NCBI GenBank assembly: GCA_964419545.1 | Contig: CAYQQU010000037.1 | Span: forward strand, 1-57,675 | Length of the DNA: 57,675 nt | Direction of reading: 5' to 3' | DNA from: CAYQQU01 sp964419545 | Lineage (GTDB): Bacteria > Bacteroidota > Bacteroidia > Chitinophagales > Saprospiraceae | Shown here: positions 35,589 through 42,515 of the stretch, piece after piece | How positions within the stretch are numbered: position 1 is the stretch's first letter | Layout: each line of letters starts with the position of its first letter | Notes under the pieces: model-generated | Databases searched by the model: none | What the model was told of the DNA's origin: nothing | The model's input: the letters and a program-made list of their open reading frames with translations, nothing else | Position numbers and translations under genes: made by a program

Positions 35589-36560
35589 TCAGTTTGATCC
35601 GACGGCGGCTCCTGCAAATTCCAGCTTCGTCCCGCAACTGCCGCAAAACCGGTCGCGGGAGGTGATCTTTCCGCCGCAATCCGGACAGAAGCGGGCATCG
35701 GTCGTGATTTTCCTCGCTTTTCTATTGCCGGTCAGCATGCCGAAAATCGATTCGTACTCGCCTTTTTCGATCCACTTATAAAATTCCGCGCAGCGCATCA
35801 CCGTCCAGGGATGGCTCATGCTCATGGTGCTAAGCAGCTTGGCGGCCCGGCTTAGTTTTTCGTAATCCAGATCTTCGAAATCGCGGGCCTGCTGAATAAA
35901 CTGGTTGATGAGGTTGCGGTCGTAGTATTTTTTGGGCAGGCCGGCGATCTTCAGCATGGCGGTCGCCGCGCTGTCCACGTCCTGGCAGGCCAGGAGTCCG
36001 GCGCGGTCGGCGGTAAATTCGGACATGCGCTGCCAGTTGAGCAGGGCCACCTCCATTCCTACCGTCACCACCTTACCCAGTCCCAAAGTCGCTTGTCCAA
36101 GTACGCCGCCCAGGTAGGGCAGCACCTGCGCCATGTGGTGGTACAAGACGTGGTTGCTCTTGATGTGGCCCAACTCATGACCGAGCACAAATGAAAGTTC
36201 ACCCGGCTCCAGCAAGTCGACCGCTCCGGAGTTGAGCACCACGATGGTCTTTTTGACCCCGGTGGCGTAGGCGTTCACGCCGGGACCAAAGGCCAGGTAG
36301 AGCTCCGGGACCTCCGGCATATCCAGCACGGCGCAGGTTTCGTGGAACTGATCGTGGAGTTCGGGAAAATTACCTTTCGTCACCTTTAGGTTGGAGCCCG
36401 TACAACGTATGGTGTACATCTTCTCGATACCGAGCTCCCAGAATTTGCGGGTCAGGAATTCGAAGCCCGGCGTGCCTTCCAGCATATCGAGGGCCCTGCG
36501 ATCGAACGGGTGCTCGTAATCCATGGATACGAGCCCGGGTAGTTTCTGCTGCTCCACCAC
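35589..36560 (-). CDS. M48-family metalloprotease with C-terminal zinc ribbon
   Basis: A 323-residue zinc peptidase. The active site is VLGHELGHIKSNHV (HELGH, about residues 126-130), with the third ligand in EFTADRAGLLAC (about 181-192). The last ~35 residues form a zinc ribbon, FCPDCGGKITSRDRFCGSCG (two CxxC). No strong membrane segment is seen, though GGVLGQATLGLGKVVTVG is moderately hydrophobic. The start is GTG at 36560, directly after the stop TAA of the zinc-ribbon gene upstream (36561-36563), so the two are translationally coupled. Substrate and quality-control role are inferred from the family. Confidence 0.88.
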   Translation of the reverse strand: MVEQQKLPGLVSMDYEHPFDRRALDMLEGTPGFEFLTRKFWELGIEKMYTIRCTGSNLKVTKGNFPELHDQFHETCAVLDMPEVPELYLAFGPGVNAYATGVKKTIVVLNSGAVDLLEPGELSFVLGHELGHIKSNHVLYHHMAQVLPYLGGVLGQATLGLGKVVTVGMEVALLNWQRMSEFTADRAGLLACQDVDSAATAMLKIAGLPKKYYDRNLINQFIQQARDFEDLDYEKLSRAAKLLSTMSMSHPWTVMRCAEFYKWIEKGEYESIFGMLTGNRKARKITTDARFCPDCGGKITSRDRFCGSCGTKLEFAGAAVGSN

Positions 36561-37064
36561 TTAGCGATTAGCGAATTCGTTGATAAAAGCGAAGATCTTA
36601 CCAGGCAGTTTCACCTGTTCATAAGCGCCGATGCCTGCGGTGACGGCCAGCGGCCAGAGCAGGAACAAGCCTACGCCGCCCGCCAGCGCTTTATCTATCC
36701 ATCTGCCGGCGCCAATTTCGACGGTGAGGTTGTTCTCGCGCGGATAAAACACCACATTGAGGGTAGTATTCATGCCCACCAGCTTGCGCCAGCCGCCGGT
36801 CTTGGCGATCTGGACCAGCAGGCCGTTATCTTTAGTCTTTAACTGATGATACCTAAATTGTTGGTAGCCAAGCCATTGAAAGAACTTATCTAACAGCTCT
36901 TCCAGGCGATGACTTTCGATGGGGTAGCGCCGGGCTTTCCGGCCGCGCCGCTGTGCGCCACCGGAAGCGGAAGGCGGTGGGGTAGTGGGAGCCAGTTTTT
37001 CCCCGCAGTGAGTGCAAAACCGGGATGCTTCGGCATTTTGGTTGCCGCAGTTGGCACAGATCAT
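36561..37064 (-). CDS. Zinc-ribbon membrane protein, partner of the M48 protease
   Basis: A 167-residue protein. It opens with a zinc ribbon CANCGNQNAEASRFCTHCGE (two CxxC, residues 3-22), then a Pro/Gly-rich linker and RRGRKARRYP. The middle domain (about 55-125) with LDKFFQWLGYQQFRYHQLK and GLLVQIAKTGGWRKLVGMN is a mixed fold I do not recognise. Near the C terminus is a hydrophobic stretch GGVGLFLLWPLAVTAGIGAY, probably one membrane segment. The upstream frame reaches 37130 but the ATG at 37064 (MICANCGN) starts the ribbon. It abuts the M48 gene; both carry zinc ribbons, suggesting that they act together. Confidence 0.8.
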   Translation of the reverse strand: MICANCGNQNAEASRFCTHCGEKLAPTTPPPSASGGAQRRGRKARRYPIESHRLEELLDKFFQWLGYQQFRYHQLKTKDNGLLVQIAKTGGWRKLVGMNTTLNVVFYPRENNLTVEIGAGRWIDKALAGGVGLFLLWPLAVTAGIGAYEQVKLPGKIFAFINEFANR

Positions 37065-37556
37065 GACGGTCAAAGTTTTGTGGATAAAATTGCTTTTCAG
37101 ATAAGTGTACCGTTGGGTGGAAAAGATCACCTGGTTTTGGCCGTCCCGCTGACTACTTTTCAGGGAGGAGACAAGCGTAGAGGCAGATGGGCGAAAATCA
37201 GAAAAATACTACTTAACATAATATAAATTATAGGAAAAAGAGGAGTGTTTGAACATACGAAACGATCAGTAATATGTGGTATGTAAAATCAACACGTCTC
37301 GGTTTAAAGCATTTTTTGTACACAGTGATCGCCGTGCCGGAGGTTAGAAAAGATGGCCGGCATGCAGCGCATATTTCGTACCTCGGCACGAAGACGCATC
37401 TTTTAAAACAATCCACCAATATCTCGCGCCTCTTAACAACGGCCCAATCGTCGCCAACCGAATAACTCACCTATCTTCAGCAAAACGGTCCGAATAGCAA
37501 ACAGGCTATTTAACATAATTATATAATCAACACGTCCTGCCGGAATTCGCCTTTTC
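37065..37556. other. Spacer of about 490 bases with short direct repeats
   Basis: No supported gene. TAACATAATATA (37214-37225) and AATCAACACGTC (37287-37298) are repeated in the same order as TAACATAATTATA (37512-37524) and AATCAACACGTC (37526-37537). This arrangement could come from an old duplication or an excised insert. Short frames on both strands (63 and 80 codons) lack any recognisable features. Confidence 0.4.
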
Positions 37557-38729
37557 TCAGATAAACAGATACATCACCAGGAAGACCGATACGCTGATCA
37601 CCAGTCCGGCCACGAAGATGCGATAAGCGATGGTCAACAAGCGGTACTTTCTTTTCAGCACCGCGCCGAGGTTATACAAGTCGCGGGACAAGTCGTCGTA
37701 CAGCACCTCCTGGTCTTCTTTCAGGTCGCGCAGGTATTCGATAAATTCATCTCTTTCCAGTTTCAGGAAATTGCCGAAATACAACAAGCTGACGCGGTGC
37801 TGTTTTACGTCCTCCCGGGTAAACTCAACTCCCGCCGTTTGAGGAATAGCTGAAAACACCGCAAAGACGATTGCCGCTAATGAACTGAGCATCAGCAAGA
37901 TGACCGGGATAATAAAAAACAAATTATCCGTATTGGAAAAAGTAGCCAGCGAGAAGCTGGCGCTACCCGCGGTAAGCAGGATCGACAGCACCAGCGTGTT
38001 GATGCTGATGATCATATTGGCTTTTCCGTCGGCGATGGAGCTGAGGTTGATGTGGTTGCGCAGGGTAACGCGGTAGATGGTATCCACGCCCCGACCGAAG
38101 TCTTTCCCCGTTTTTTTGCGCACCGTTTGCCGGTGGGCTTTGGCGATCTCTTCCCGCTGGTCGGCGATATTTTTGTTGCGCCGCTTGGTGAAAGCTTCCT
38201 GCGCCCAGGGCGTGTAGTATTTGGTTTCCAGCTGAATATCCAGCAGTTTTTCATTCCATTCGTAAAGCGAATAGGTTTCTCCTTTCACCGCTTCCCATTC
38301 CAGCCGCAGGAGGTCGCCCCGCCTGAAGAATCGCTTTCTTCCTAAAAAAGACCAGTAGGCGTCGTGCAGCATTTTGGCTAAAGTGGATGCTGGTTCTTTC
38401 CGTGCAAAGTGTTGCAGGAGGGCGGTGACGGCCTGGATTTCTTCAACTCCCCTACCCTGTTGTTTCAGATATTCAGCAGCCATTTCCGCACTCGCATCCT
38501 GGAAAGCTTCGGTTTGGCGGGTGTATCCGGCATCGAGGAAGGTGGCCGCCAGCAGCAGAACCGTTCGCTCTTCCTCCGGCAGGCCGGCCGCTTCGCTCAG
38601 GCTTGCGCACACTTCGGTCAGTTCTTCCGTATGCTCAAAGTTGTGAAAAACGAAGTTCGGCGAAAGCTTTTCCAGCATTTGAGATTGTACGTAGTCTCTC
38701 GCCTGCTCGGTTATGAGGTTGGTTGTCAT
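37557..38729 (-). CDS. Orphan Pycsar-type effector: degenerate HD domain + DUF5706 membrane domain
   Basis: A 390-residue protein with two parts. The N-terminal HD-like domain (about 15-170) keeps FHNFEHTEEL and the distal HDAYWSFLG, but the catalytic HD pair reads TFLDAGYT, so His is lost. The C-terminal DUF5706 domain (about 215-390) has RNHINLSSIADGKANMIISI, two membrane segments (about 240-285), an amphipathic stretch and a last membrane helix at the end (AYRIFVAGLVISVSVFLVMY). DUF5706 is the membrane-damaging effector of Pycsar phage defence, fed by a cyclic pyrimidine nucleotide cyclase. No cyclase gene is present nearby. Alternative ATG at 38741. Role as effector is inference. Confidence 0.8.
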   Translation of the reverse strand: MTTNLITEQARDYVQSQMLEKLSPNFVFHNFEHTEELTEVCASLSEAAGLPEEERTVLLLAATFLDAGYTRQTEAFQDASAEMAAEYLKQQGRGVEEIQAVTALLQHFARKEPASTLAKMLHDAYWSFLGRKRFFRRGDLLRLEWEAVKGETYSLYEWNEKLLDIQLETKYYTPWAQEAFTKRRNKNIADQREEIAKAHRQTVRKKTGKDFGRGVDTIYRVTLRNHINLSSIADGKANMIISINTLVLSILLTAGSASFSLATFSNTDNLFFIIPVILLMLSSLAAIVFAVFSAIPQTAGVEFTREDVKQHRVSLLYFGNFLKLERDEFIEYLRDLKEDQEVLYDDLSRDLYNLGAVLKRKYRLLTIAYRIFVAGLVISVSVFLVMYLFI

Positions 38730-38755
38730 ATTGTGAAGCATGTTGCCCTTGCTAC

Positions 38756-38776
38756 GTTAAGCATTTTTAGCTTAAC
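38756..38776. promoter_or_regulatory. Perfect inverted repeat upstream of the HD-DUF5706 gene
   Basis: GTTAAGC-ATTTTTA-GCTTAAC (7-base arms, 7-base spacer) is located 27 bases upstream of the start at 38729 (15 if 38741 is used). It could be a regulator binding site or the base of an RNA hairpin in the leader. Confidence 0.35.
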
Positions 38777-38862
38777 AACAACATTGCCGGAATAAAATAT
38801 TTGCGACCACTCGGGTTTTTGAAGAAGAATGAGACATAATTCATTTTAATTCATTACATTAA

Positions 38863-38982
38863 GAACTCGACGCCGGACAACAACAGTTGCAACTGGAAGT
38901 AAATAACCTGCAGCCGGGATGGTATGCAGTGCGCTGTCAACACCGGGAAGGTGTGGAAGTGACCCGTTTCCTCAAGCAGTAA
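38863..38982 (+). pseudogene. Remnant of a type IX C-terminal sorting domain
   Basis: A plus-strand frame reading ELDAGQQQ, VNNLQPGWYAVRCQ, GVEVTRFLKQ and stop TAA at 38980-38982. This matches the end of type A sorting domains (pattern V.NL.PG.Y.V...G...T.RFVKQ) that target proteins to the type IX secretion system. The frame is closed by a TAA at 38860-38862 and has no start, so only the last ~39 codons of a larger secreted protein survive. An intact intrinsic terminator follows at once, as expected for the true 3' end of a gene. The front of the gene was lost, perhaps when the neighbouring HD-DUF5706 gene was inserted. Confidence 0.8.
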
Positions 38983-39003
38983 CGGGCTTTCGACCGCCTT
39001 GAA

Positions 39004-39050
39004 AAAAGCGCCATCTCCGATTGATTTCGGGGATGGCGCTTTTATTTTTC
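39004..39050 (+). terminator. Intrinsic terminator, bidirectional
   Basis: AAAAGCGCCATCTCCGA ... TTCGGGGATGGCGCTTTT followed by ATTTTTC. It belongs to the decayed sorting-domain gene and can also end the convergent radical SAM gene, whose stop is at 39049. Confidence 0.85.
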
Positions 39051-40095
39051 AAAACAACTTGAGCTGAGGCTGTTTAAGCCGTTCGTAATGAGACAGATCG
39101 TACTCCGGTTTTACTTTGTCTGCAAAATATCGCCGGCGAGCGATCTGGAATTGCTGGGCGACCATTGCGGCGAGCGGGCCTTCCCCGCGCATGCGCGTTC
39201 CGAAGCGACTGTCATTCAGCTTCCCGCCGTGCACGTCGCGAATCCGGTTGAGTACGCGGTCCGCGCGATCCGGCCGGTTTTTACGAATCCAGTCTTCAAA
39301 AATTTCAGCAACGTCGCCATTGAGGCGCACCATCGTGTAGGCGATGGATAAAGCGCCCAGTTTGCTGACCGTTTTCGCCATTTCCAGGATTTCGTGATCA
39401 TTAAGTCCGGGAATGATGGGCGCCATCATGACGTTTACGGGGATACCGGCGGAGGAAAGTTCCTTCACCACCCGCAGGCGCGCCGCGACGCCGGCGGTGC
39501 GCGGCTCCAGCACCCGGCGCAGCTCTTCGTCGAGGGTAGTAATGGAAACGGAGACTTTGGCGAGGCGCAGTTCCGCCATCGACTGCAGCAGATCGAGGTC
39601 GCGCAACACCAGGCTGTTTTTGGTGATCACCCCTACGGGATGGCGAAACTTCCAGAGGACTTCCAGCAGTTGCCGGGTGATCCCGAACTTTCGTTCCGCC
39701 GGCTGATAACAGTCGGTATTGCCGGACAACATGATCGGCAGCGCCTCCCATTTTGGCTTGCGCAGGGCTTGTTCCAGCAATTGCGGGGCGTTGCGCTTGA
39801 CCAGGATTTTGCTTTCGAAATCCAGGCCCGCGCTATAACCCCAATAAGGATGCGTATTGCGGGCGTAACAATAAATGCAGCCATGCTCGCAGCCCTGGTA
39901 CGGATTCATGGACCAGGCCATACCGATATCCGGACTGTCTACTTTGTTGAGAATGGTTTTGGGATACACCTCGATGTGTTGCGTTCGCACCGTTTCCTCC
40001 CAGGGCTCCGGGTCGTAAATAAGGGAATGATAAGGGTTGGCGGGATTGATCTGCGCTCCCCTACCCTTTCGGTAATTCGGCGGCTTTTGGGCCAT
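39049..40095 (-). CDS. PA0069/SPL-type radical SAM protein
   Basis: A 348-residue radical SAM enzyme of the spore-photoproduct-lyase-like PA0069 family. The 4Fe-4S site is MNPYQGCEHGCIYCYARNTH (CxxxCxxC at about residues 69-76). Other family elements are ESKILVKRNAPQLLEQAL, MLSGNTDCYQPAERKF and VMMAPIIPGLNDHEI. The C terminus has RFGTRMRGEGPLAAMVAQQF. Function of this group is not established, DNA repair is only suggested by relation to SPL. It is divergent from the SnoaL-like gene, and convergent with the sorting-domain remnant. Confidence 0.9.
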   Translation of the reverse strand: MAQKPPNYRKGRGAQINPANPYHSLIYDPEPWEETVRTQHIEVYPKTILNKVDSPDIGMAWSMNPYQGCEHGCIYCYARNTHPYWGYSAGLDFESKILVKRNAPQLLEQALRKPKWEALPIMLSGNTDCYQPAERKFGITRQLLEVLWKFRHPVGVITKNSLVLRDLDLLQSMAELRLAKVSVSITTLDEELRRVLEPRTAGVAARLRVVKELSSAGIPVNVMMAPIIPGLNDHEILEMAKTVSKLGALSIAYTMVRLNGDVAEIFEDWIRKNRPDRADRVLNRIRDVHGGKLNDSRFGTRMRGEGPLAAMVAQQFQIARRRYFADKVKPEYDLSHYERLKQPQLKLF

Positions 40096-40171
40096 GGAAT
40101 TATTTTTGTTTTAAAAACAAGCAATTTTAAAATTTATCAGCAAAATTAACACAAAAAATTTATATTTTGTT

Positions 40172-40179
40172 TATTTTTG
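40172..40179 (+). promoter_or_regulatory. TAnnTTTG element before the SnoaL-like gene
   Basis: TATTTTTG matches TAnnTTTG, 31 bases before the ATG at 40211. Another TATATTTTG is seen 8 bases upstream; no clear -33 box. Moderate support. Confidence 0.4.
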
Positions 40180-40210
40180 AATCCTCATTTGTCACCAAAA
40201 CCTTATTAAT

Positions 40211-40693
40211 ATGTACTTCCCGACCACCTTGAAAACCTTAACTGTCTTGCTGCTCTTTTTCGCCCTGACGCACGGGCTGAGCGCACAGGGAGACTGTGCC
40301 GCCAACCGCGCCGTGCTGGATAAGATGGACCAGCTTTTCACGGCGCAGGACGTCGACGGCTACGCGGAGATCTACCACGCAGAAGCCGTGCGACATACGC
40401 CCGAAGGCGTCACCAAAGGGTTGCCCGCTATTCAGGAGGCGGCCAGGCAATTTTTCTCCCAGGTAGAAGAGCCGCAGGGAAAGAACCTCGATTACATCTG
40501 CGACGGCGACAAAATGGCCGTACGCTGGGAGGGCTCCGGCACATCGATGGGAAAAAAAGTGAGCGTCACCGGCATTACGATCTACCACTTTGAGGATGGC
40601 AAGATCATCGAAGAATGGGAGGAGATCAACGGCCTGGAGATGATGATGCAAATGGGATTTGAGCTTAAACCGCCAATGGAGAGCAAAAACTGA
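40211..40693 (+). CDS. Secreted SnoaL-like (NTF2 fold) protein
   Basis: A 160-residue protein with a signal peptide (about 1-25, ends THGLSAQ) and an NTF2-like fold. Typical features are MDQLFTAQDVDGYAEIYHAEAVRHTPEG (about 38-65), AVRWEGSGT (about 98-106) and FEDGKIIEEWEEIN (about 123-136) of the ester-cyclase/SnoaL group. Substrate is unknown; many such proteins are small-molecule hydrolases or binders. The terminator follows within 25 bases. Neighbour on the right is the ~150 bp repeat element. Confidence 0.85.
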   Translation: MYFPTTLKTLTVLLLFFALTHGLSAQGDCAANRAVLDKMDQLFTAQDVDGYAEIYHAEAVRHTPEGVTKGLPAIQEAARQFFSQVEEPQGKNLDYICDGDKMAVRWEGSGTSMGKKVSVTGITIYHFEDGKIIEEWEEINGLEMMMQMGFELKPPMESKN

Positions 40694-40716
40694 TTTGATT
40701 AGAACTACTAGAAGAC

Positions 40717-40751
40717 AAAGCCCGGTTGGAATTCGATTCCGGCCGGGCTTT
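40717..40751 (+). terminator. Terminator after the SnoaL-like gene
   Basis: AAAGCCCGG, inner stem GGAATTCGATTCC, CCGGGCTTT make a strong stem about 24 bases past the stop. The T run after the stem is short (TTTCCGTTTT). Confidence 0.75.
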
Positions 40752-40784
40752 CCGTTTTCCGGGAATTTGCTAAATTGTTGGCAA

Positions 40785-40940
40785 GAGCTTGTTTGGAGGT
40801 AGTCATTTTGGCTGCAAAACCCAGCTTTTGGAACCTCCCTGTGGCATTTTTCCGACCCGTAGCGCTGCTATGAGCCGGAAAAATCCCTTCGGGAGAACCC
40901 AAAATCTGAGTTTTTCGCTTCAAAAGCACTACCTCCAAAC
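40785..40940. repeat. ~150 bp inverted-repeat element, complete copy 2
   Basis: The core 40791-40940 has identical inverted ends GTTTGGAGGTAGT / ACTACCTCCAAAC and near-palindromic arms throughout (GGTAGTCATTTTGGCTGCAA on the left, TTGCGAAGCGA-type on the right), with the centre at the GTAGCGCTGCTAT region. The left end is extended by GAGCTT (40785), found as AAGCTC at the right end of copy 1. The copy lies in the spacer between the SnoaL-like terminator and dctP, 20 bases before the dctP start. No coding capacity; its RNA would form a long hairpin that could affect dctP expression. Confidence 0.85.
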
Positions 40941-40960
40941 ATCTCTAAACGACCCGCGCC

Positions 40961-42082
40961 ATGAAGATCAACCGCAAGACATTTTTCAAGGGCGTAGCCC
41001 TCGGCACGATTTCTCTGCCGTTCATTTTGCGTTCCTGCCTGAATTACAACATCGCCCAAAATGGCCAGAGCCCGAACATTCTCAGCGATAAGACTTACCG
41101 CTGGAAAATGGTAACCACCTGGCCGCCCAACTTCCCGGTGATCGGAGAAGCGTGTCAGTTATTCGCCGATCTCGTTCAGCGCATGTCGGCCGGACGCATT
41201 CAGATCCGGGTGTACGGCGGCGGAGAACTGGTGCCTCCGCTGGAAGCTTTCGACGCGGTGCGTAGCGGAGCTGCGGAAGTCGGCAGCGGCGCAGCTTACT
41301 ACTGGGCGGGCAAAGCGCCGGCCGCCCAGTTCTTCGCCTCGGTGCCATTTGGCATGAACGCCCAGCAGGTCAATGCCTGGATACAGGCCGGCGGCGGGCA
41401 GGAACTCTGGGAAGCGCTCTACCGGGACTACAACCTGGCGCCCATGCTGGGCGGCAATACCGGCGTGCAGATGGGCGGATGGTTCAACCGCGAGATCAAC
41501 AGCATCGCCGACCTGCGCGGACTGAAGATGCGCATTCCGGGCCTCGGCGGAAAAGTGTTGGAAAAAGCCGGCGGCGCACCGGTGCTCCTCGCCGGTGGAG
41601 AGATCTATACCGGCCTGGAACGCGGCGTCATCGACGCTACCGAATGGCTGGGGCCTTTTCACGATTACCTGATGGGGTTTCACGAGATCGCGAAATACTA
41701 TTACTCTCCCGGCTGGCACGAACCGGGAACCGCCCTCGAGTTTTTTATCAACAAAACGATCTTTGACCGACTGCCCGATGACCTGCAGGCGATCATCCGT
41801 TCGGCCGCCGCTCAAATCAACGGCTGGTGTTTCTCCCAAATGGAAGCTAAGAATGCCGAACGCCTCACTACCCTACTCAACGAAGGAATCGACCTGCGTA
41901 CCTACCCGCCCGAAGTACTCGATCAGTTGCGCTCCTACACTGAGGATGTGATCCGGGAAATTACGGAAAGCGACCCCTTCAGCCGGCGGGTATACGATTC
42001 CTACCACGCTTTCCGGAAACGAAGCCAGCATTACGCCGCTATCACCGAAAGGGTATTCTACAACCGGATACAGAATAGCTGA
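40961..42082 (+). CDS. dctP: TRAP transporter solute-binding protein (DctP, 2-oxoacid type)
   Basis: A 373-residue periplasmic binding protein of the TRAP family, closest in pattern to TakP-like 2-oxoacid/organic-acid binders. The N terminus MKINRKTFFKGVALGTISLPFI looks like a signal with RSC near 34-36, so lipid or Tat-type export is possible. Typical parts are WKMVTTWPPNFPVIGEACQ, GRIQIRVYGGGELVPPLEAFD, IADLRGLKMRIPGLGG and EPGTALEFFINKTIF. The membrane subunits lie on the other strand at 42516-44376, in convergent orientation, so the three parts are not one operon. The ~150 bp element is just upstream. Confidence 0.9.
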   Translation: MKINRKTFFKGVALGTISLPFILRSCLNYNIAQNGQSPNILSDKTYRWKMVTTWPPNFPVIGEACQLFADLVQRMSAGRIQIRVYGGGELVPPLEAFDAVRSGAAEVGSGAAYYWAGKAPAAQFFASVPFGMNAQQVNAWIQAGGGQELWEALYRDYNLAPMLGGNTGVQMGGWFNREINSIADLRGLKMRIPGLGGKVLEKAGGAPVLLAGGEIYTGLERGVIDATEWLGPFHDYLMGFHEIAKYYYSPGWHEPGTALEFFINKTIFDRLPDDLQAIIRSAAAQINGWCFSQMEAKNAERLTTLLNEGIDLRTYPPEVLDQLRSYTEDVIREITESDPFSRRVYDSYHAFRKRSQHYAAITERVFYNRIQNS

Positions 42083-42515
42083 TTTTTGCCAGTGATTCTC
42101 GGATGGGCGACATGCAGGGAATATCTGGATATAGAGTAAGTAACGGCAAAATCTGAAAGATGCCGGCGTCTAGGCATCTCAAAAAGAGGCTGTCAGCCTA
42201 ATCTACCAACTGGGTCAAATCACTTTGTCTTCCTGGAGCTTAGCGCCGAGGATGTACGTCATTCTTTAAACAAGCCACATAGCTGCCATTTAAGCTATGG
42301 TTAGATACTTTGAAGCTTCAGGTCAAAACTTTTGGAAAGCTAAAGGAAACACCTCCTATTCCATTCAAGGATTTTCGTGGGCAATTTTTACCGTTTGAGC
42401 TGGTATGATCTATTTTTGTATGTTTTTTTATAGAGAAAATTTCGTCTGAGTAAAATATTATATTAAAATACGTAGTATACGGCTGCTGCGACGCCCGGTT
42501 TGCCACTAGCCCGGA
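42083..42515. other. Spacer of about 430 bases between convergent TRAP genes
   Basis: No supported gene. Contains a hairpin CATAGCT-GCCATTTA-AGCTATG (42278-42299) and the second copy of a 22-nt dispersed repeat (42434-42455). A 62-codon minus-strand frame (42318-42506) has no recognisable features. The base composition is AT-richer than the flanking genes. Confidence 0.55.
42434..42455. repeat. 22-nt dispersed repeat, copy B
   Basis: Exact inverted copy of the block at 5677-5698 (core AAAATTTCGTCTGAGT). Lies 61 bases past the stop of the large TRAP permease on its minus-strand side, just as copy A lies past fmt; both are between convergent genes. Confidence 0.7.

Larger units (their letters stand above)
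38742..39048. other. Spacer between HD-DUF5706 and radical SAM genes
   Basis: Holds three elements described separately: the inverted repeat 38756-38776, a type IX sorting-domain fragment 38863-38982 and its terminator 39004-39050. The remainder (38777-38862) is AT-rich and without visible coding content. Confidence 0.6.

Noticed and set aside
35457..35597. Short frame MLTILLITLAWRKRRELR
   Set aside because: Hydrophobic then basic, but only 46 codons, next to low-complexity repeats and overlapping the M48 gene end; not enough to call.
37228..37470. 80-codon minus-strand and 63-codon plus-strand frames in the same spacer
   Set aside because: They overlap each other, show no features and no convincing start context.
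42318..42506. 62-codon minus-strand frame in the TRAP spacer
   Set aside because: No recognisable domain; the region contains the dispersed repeat and is AT-rich.
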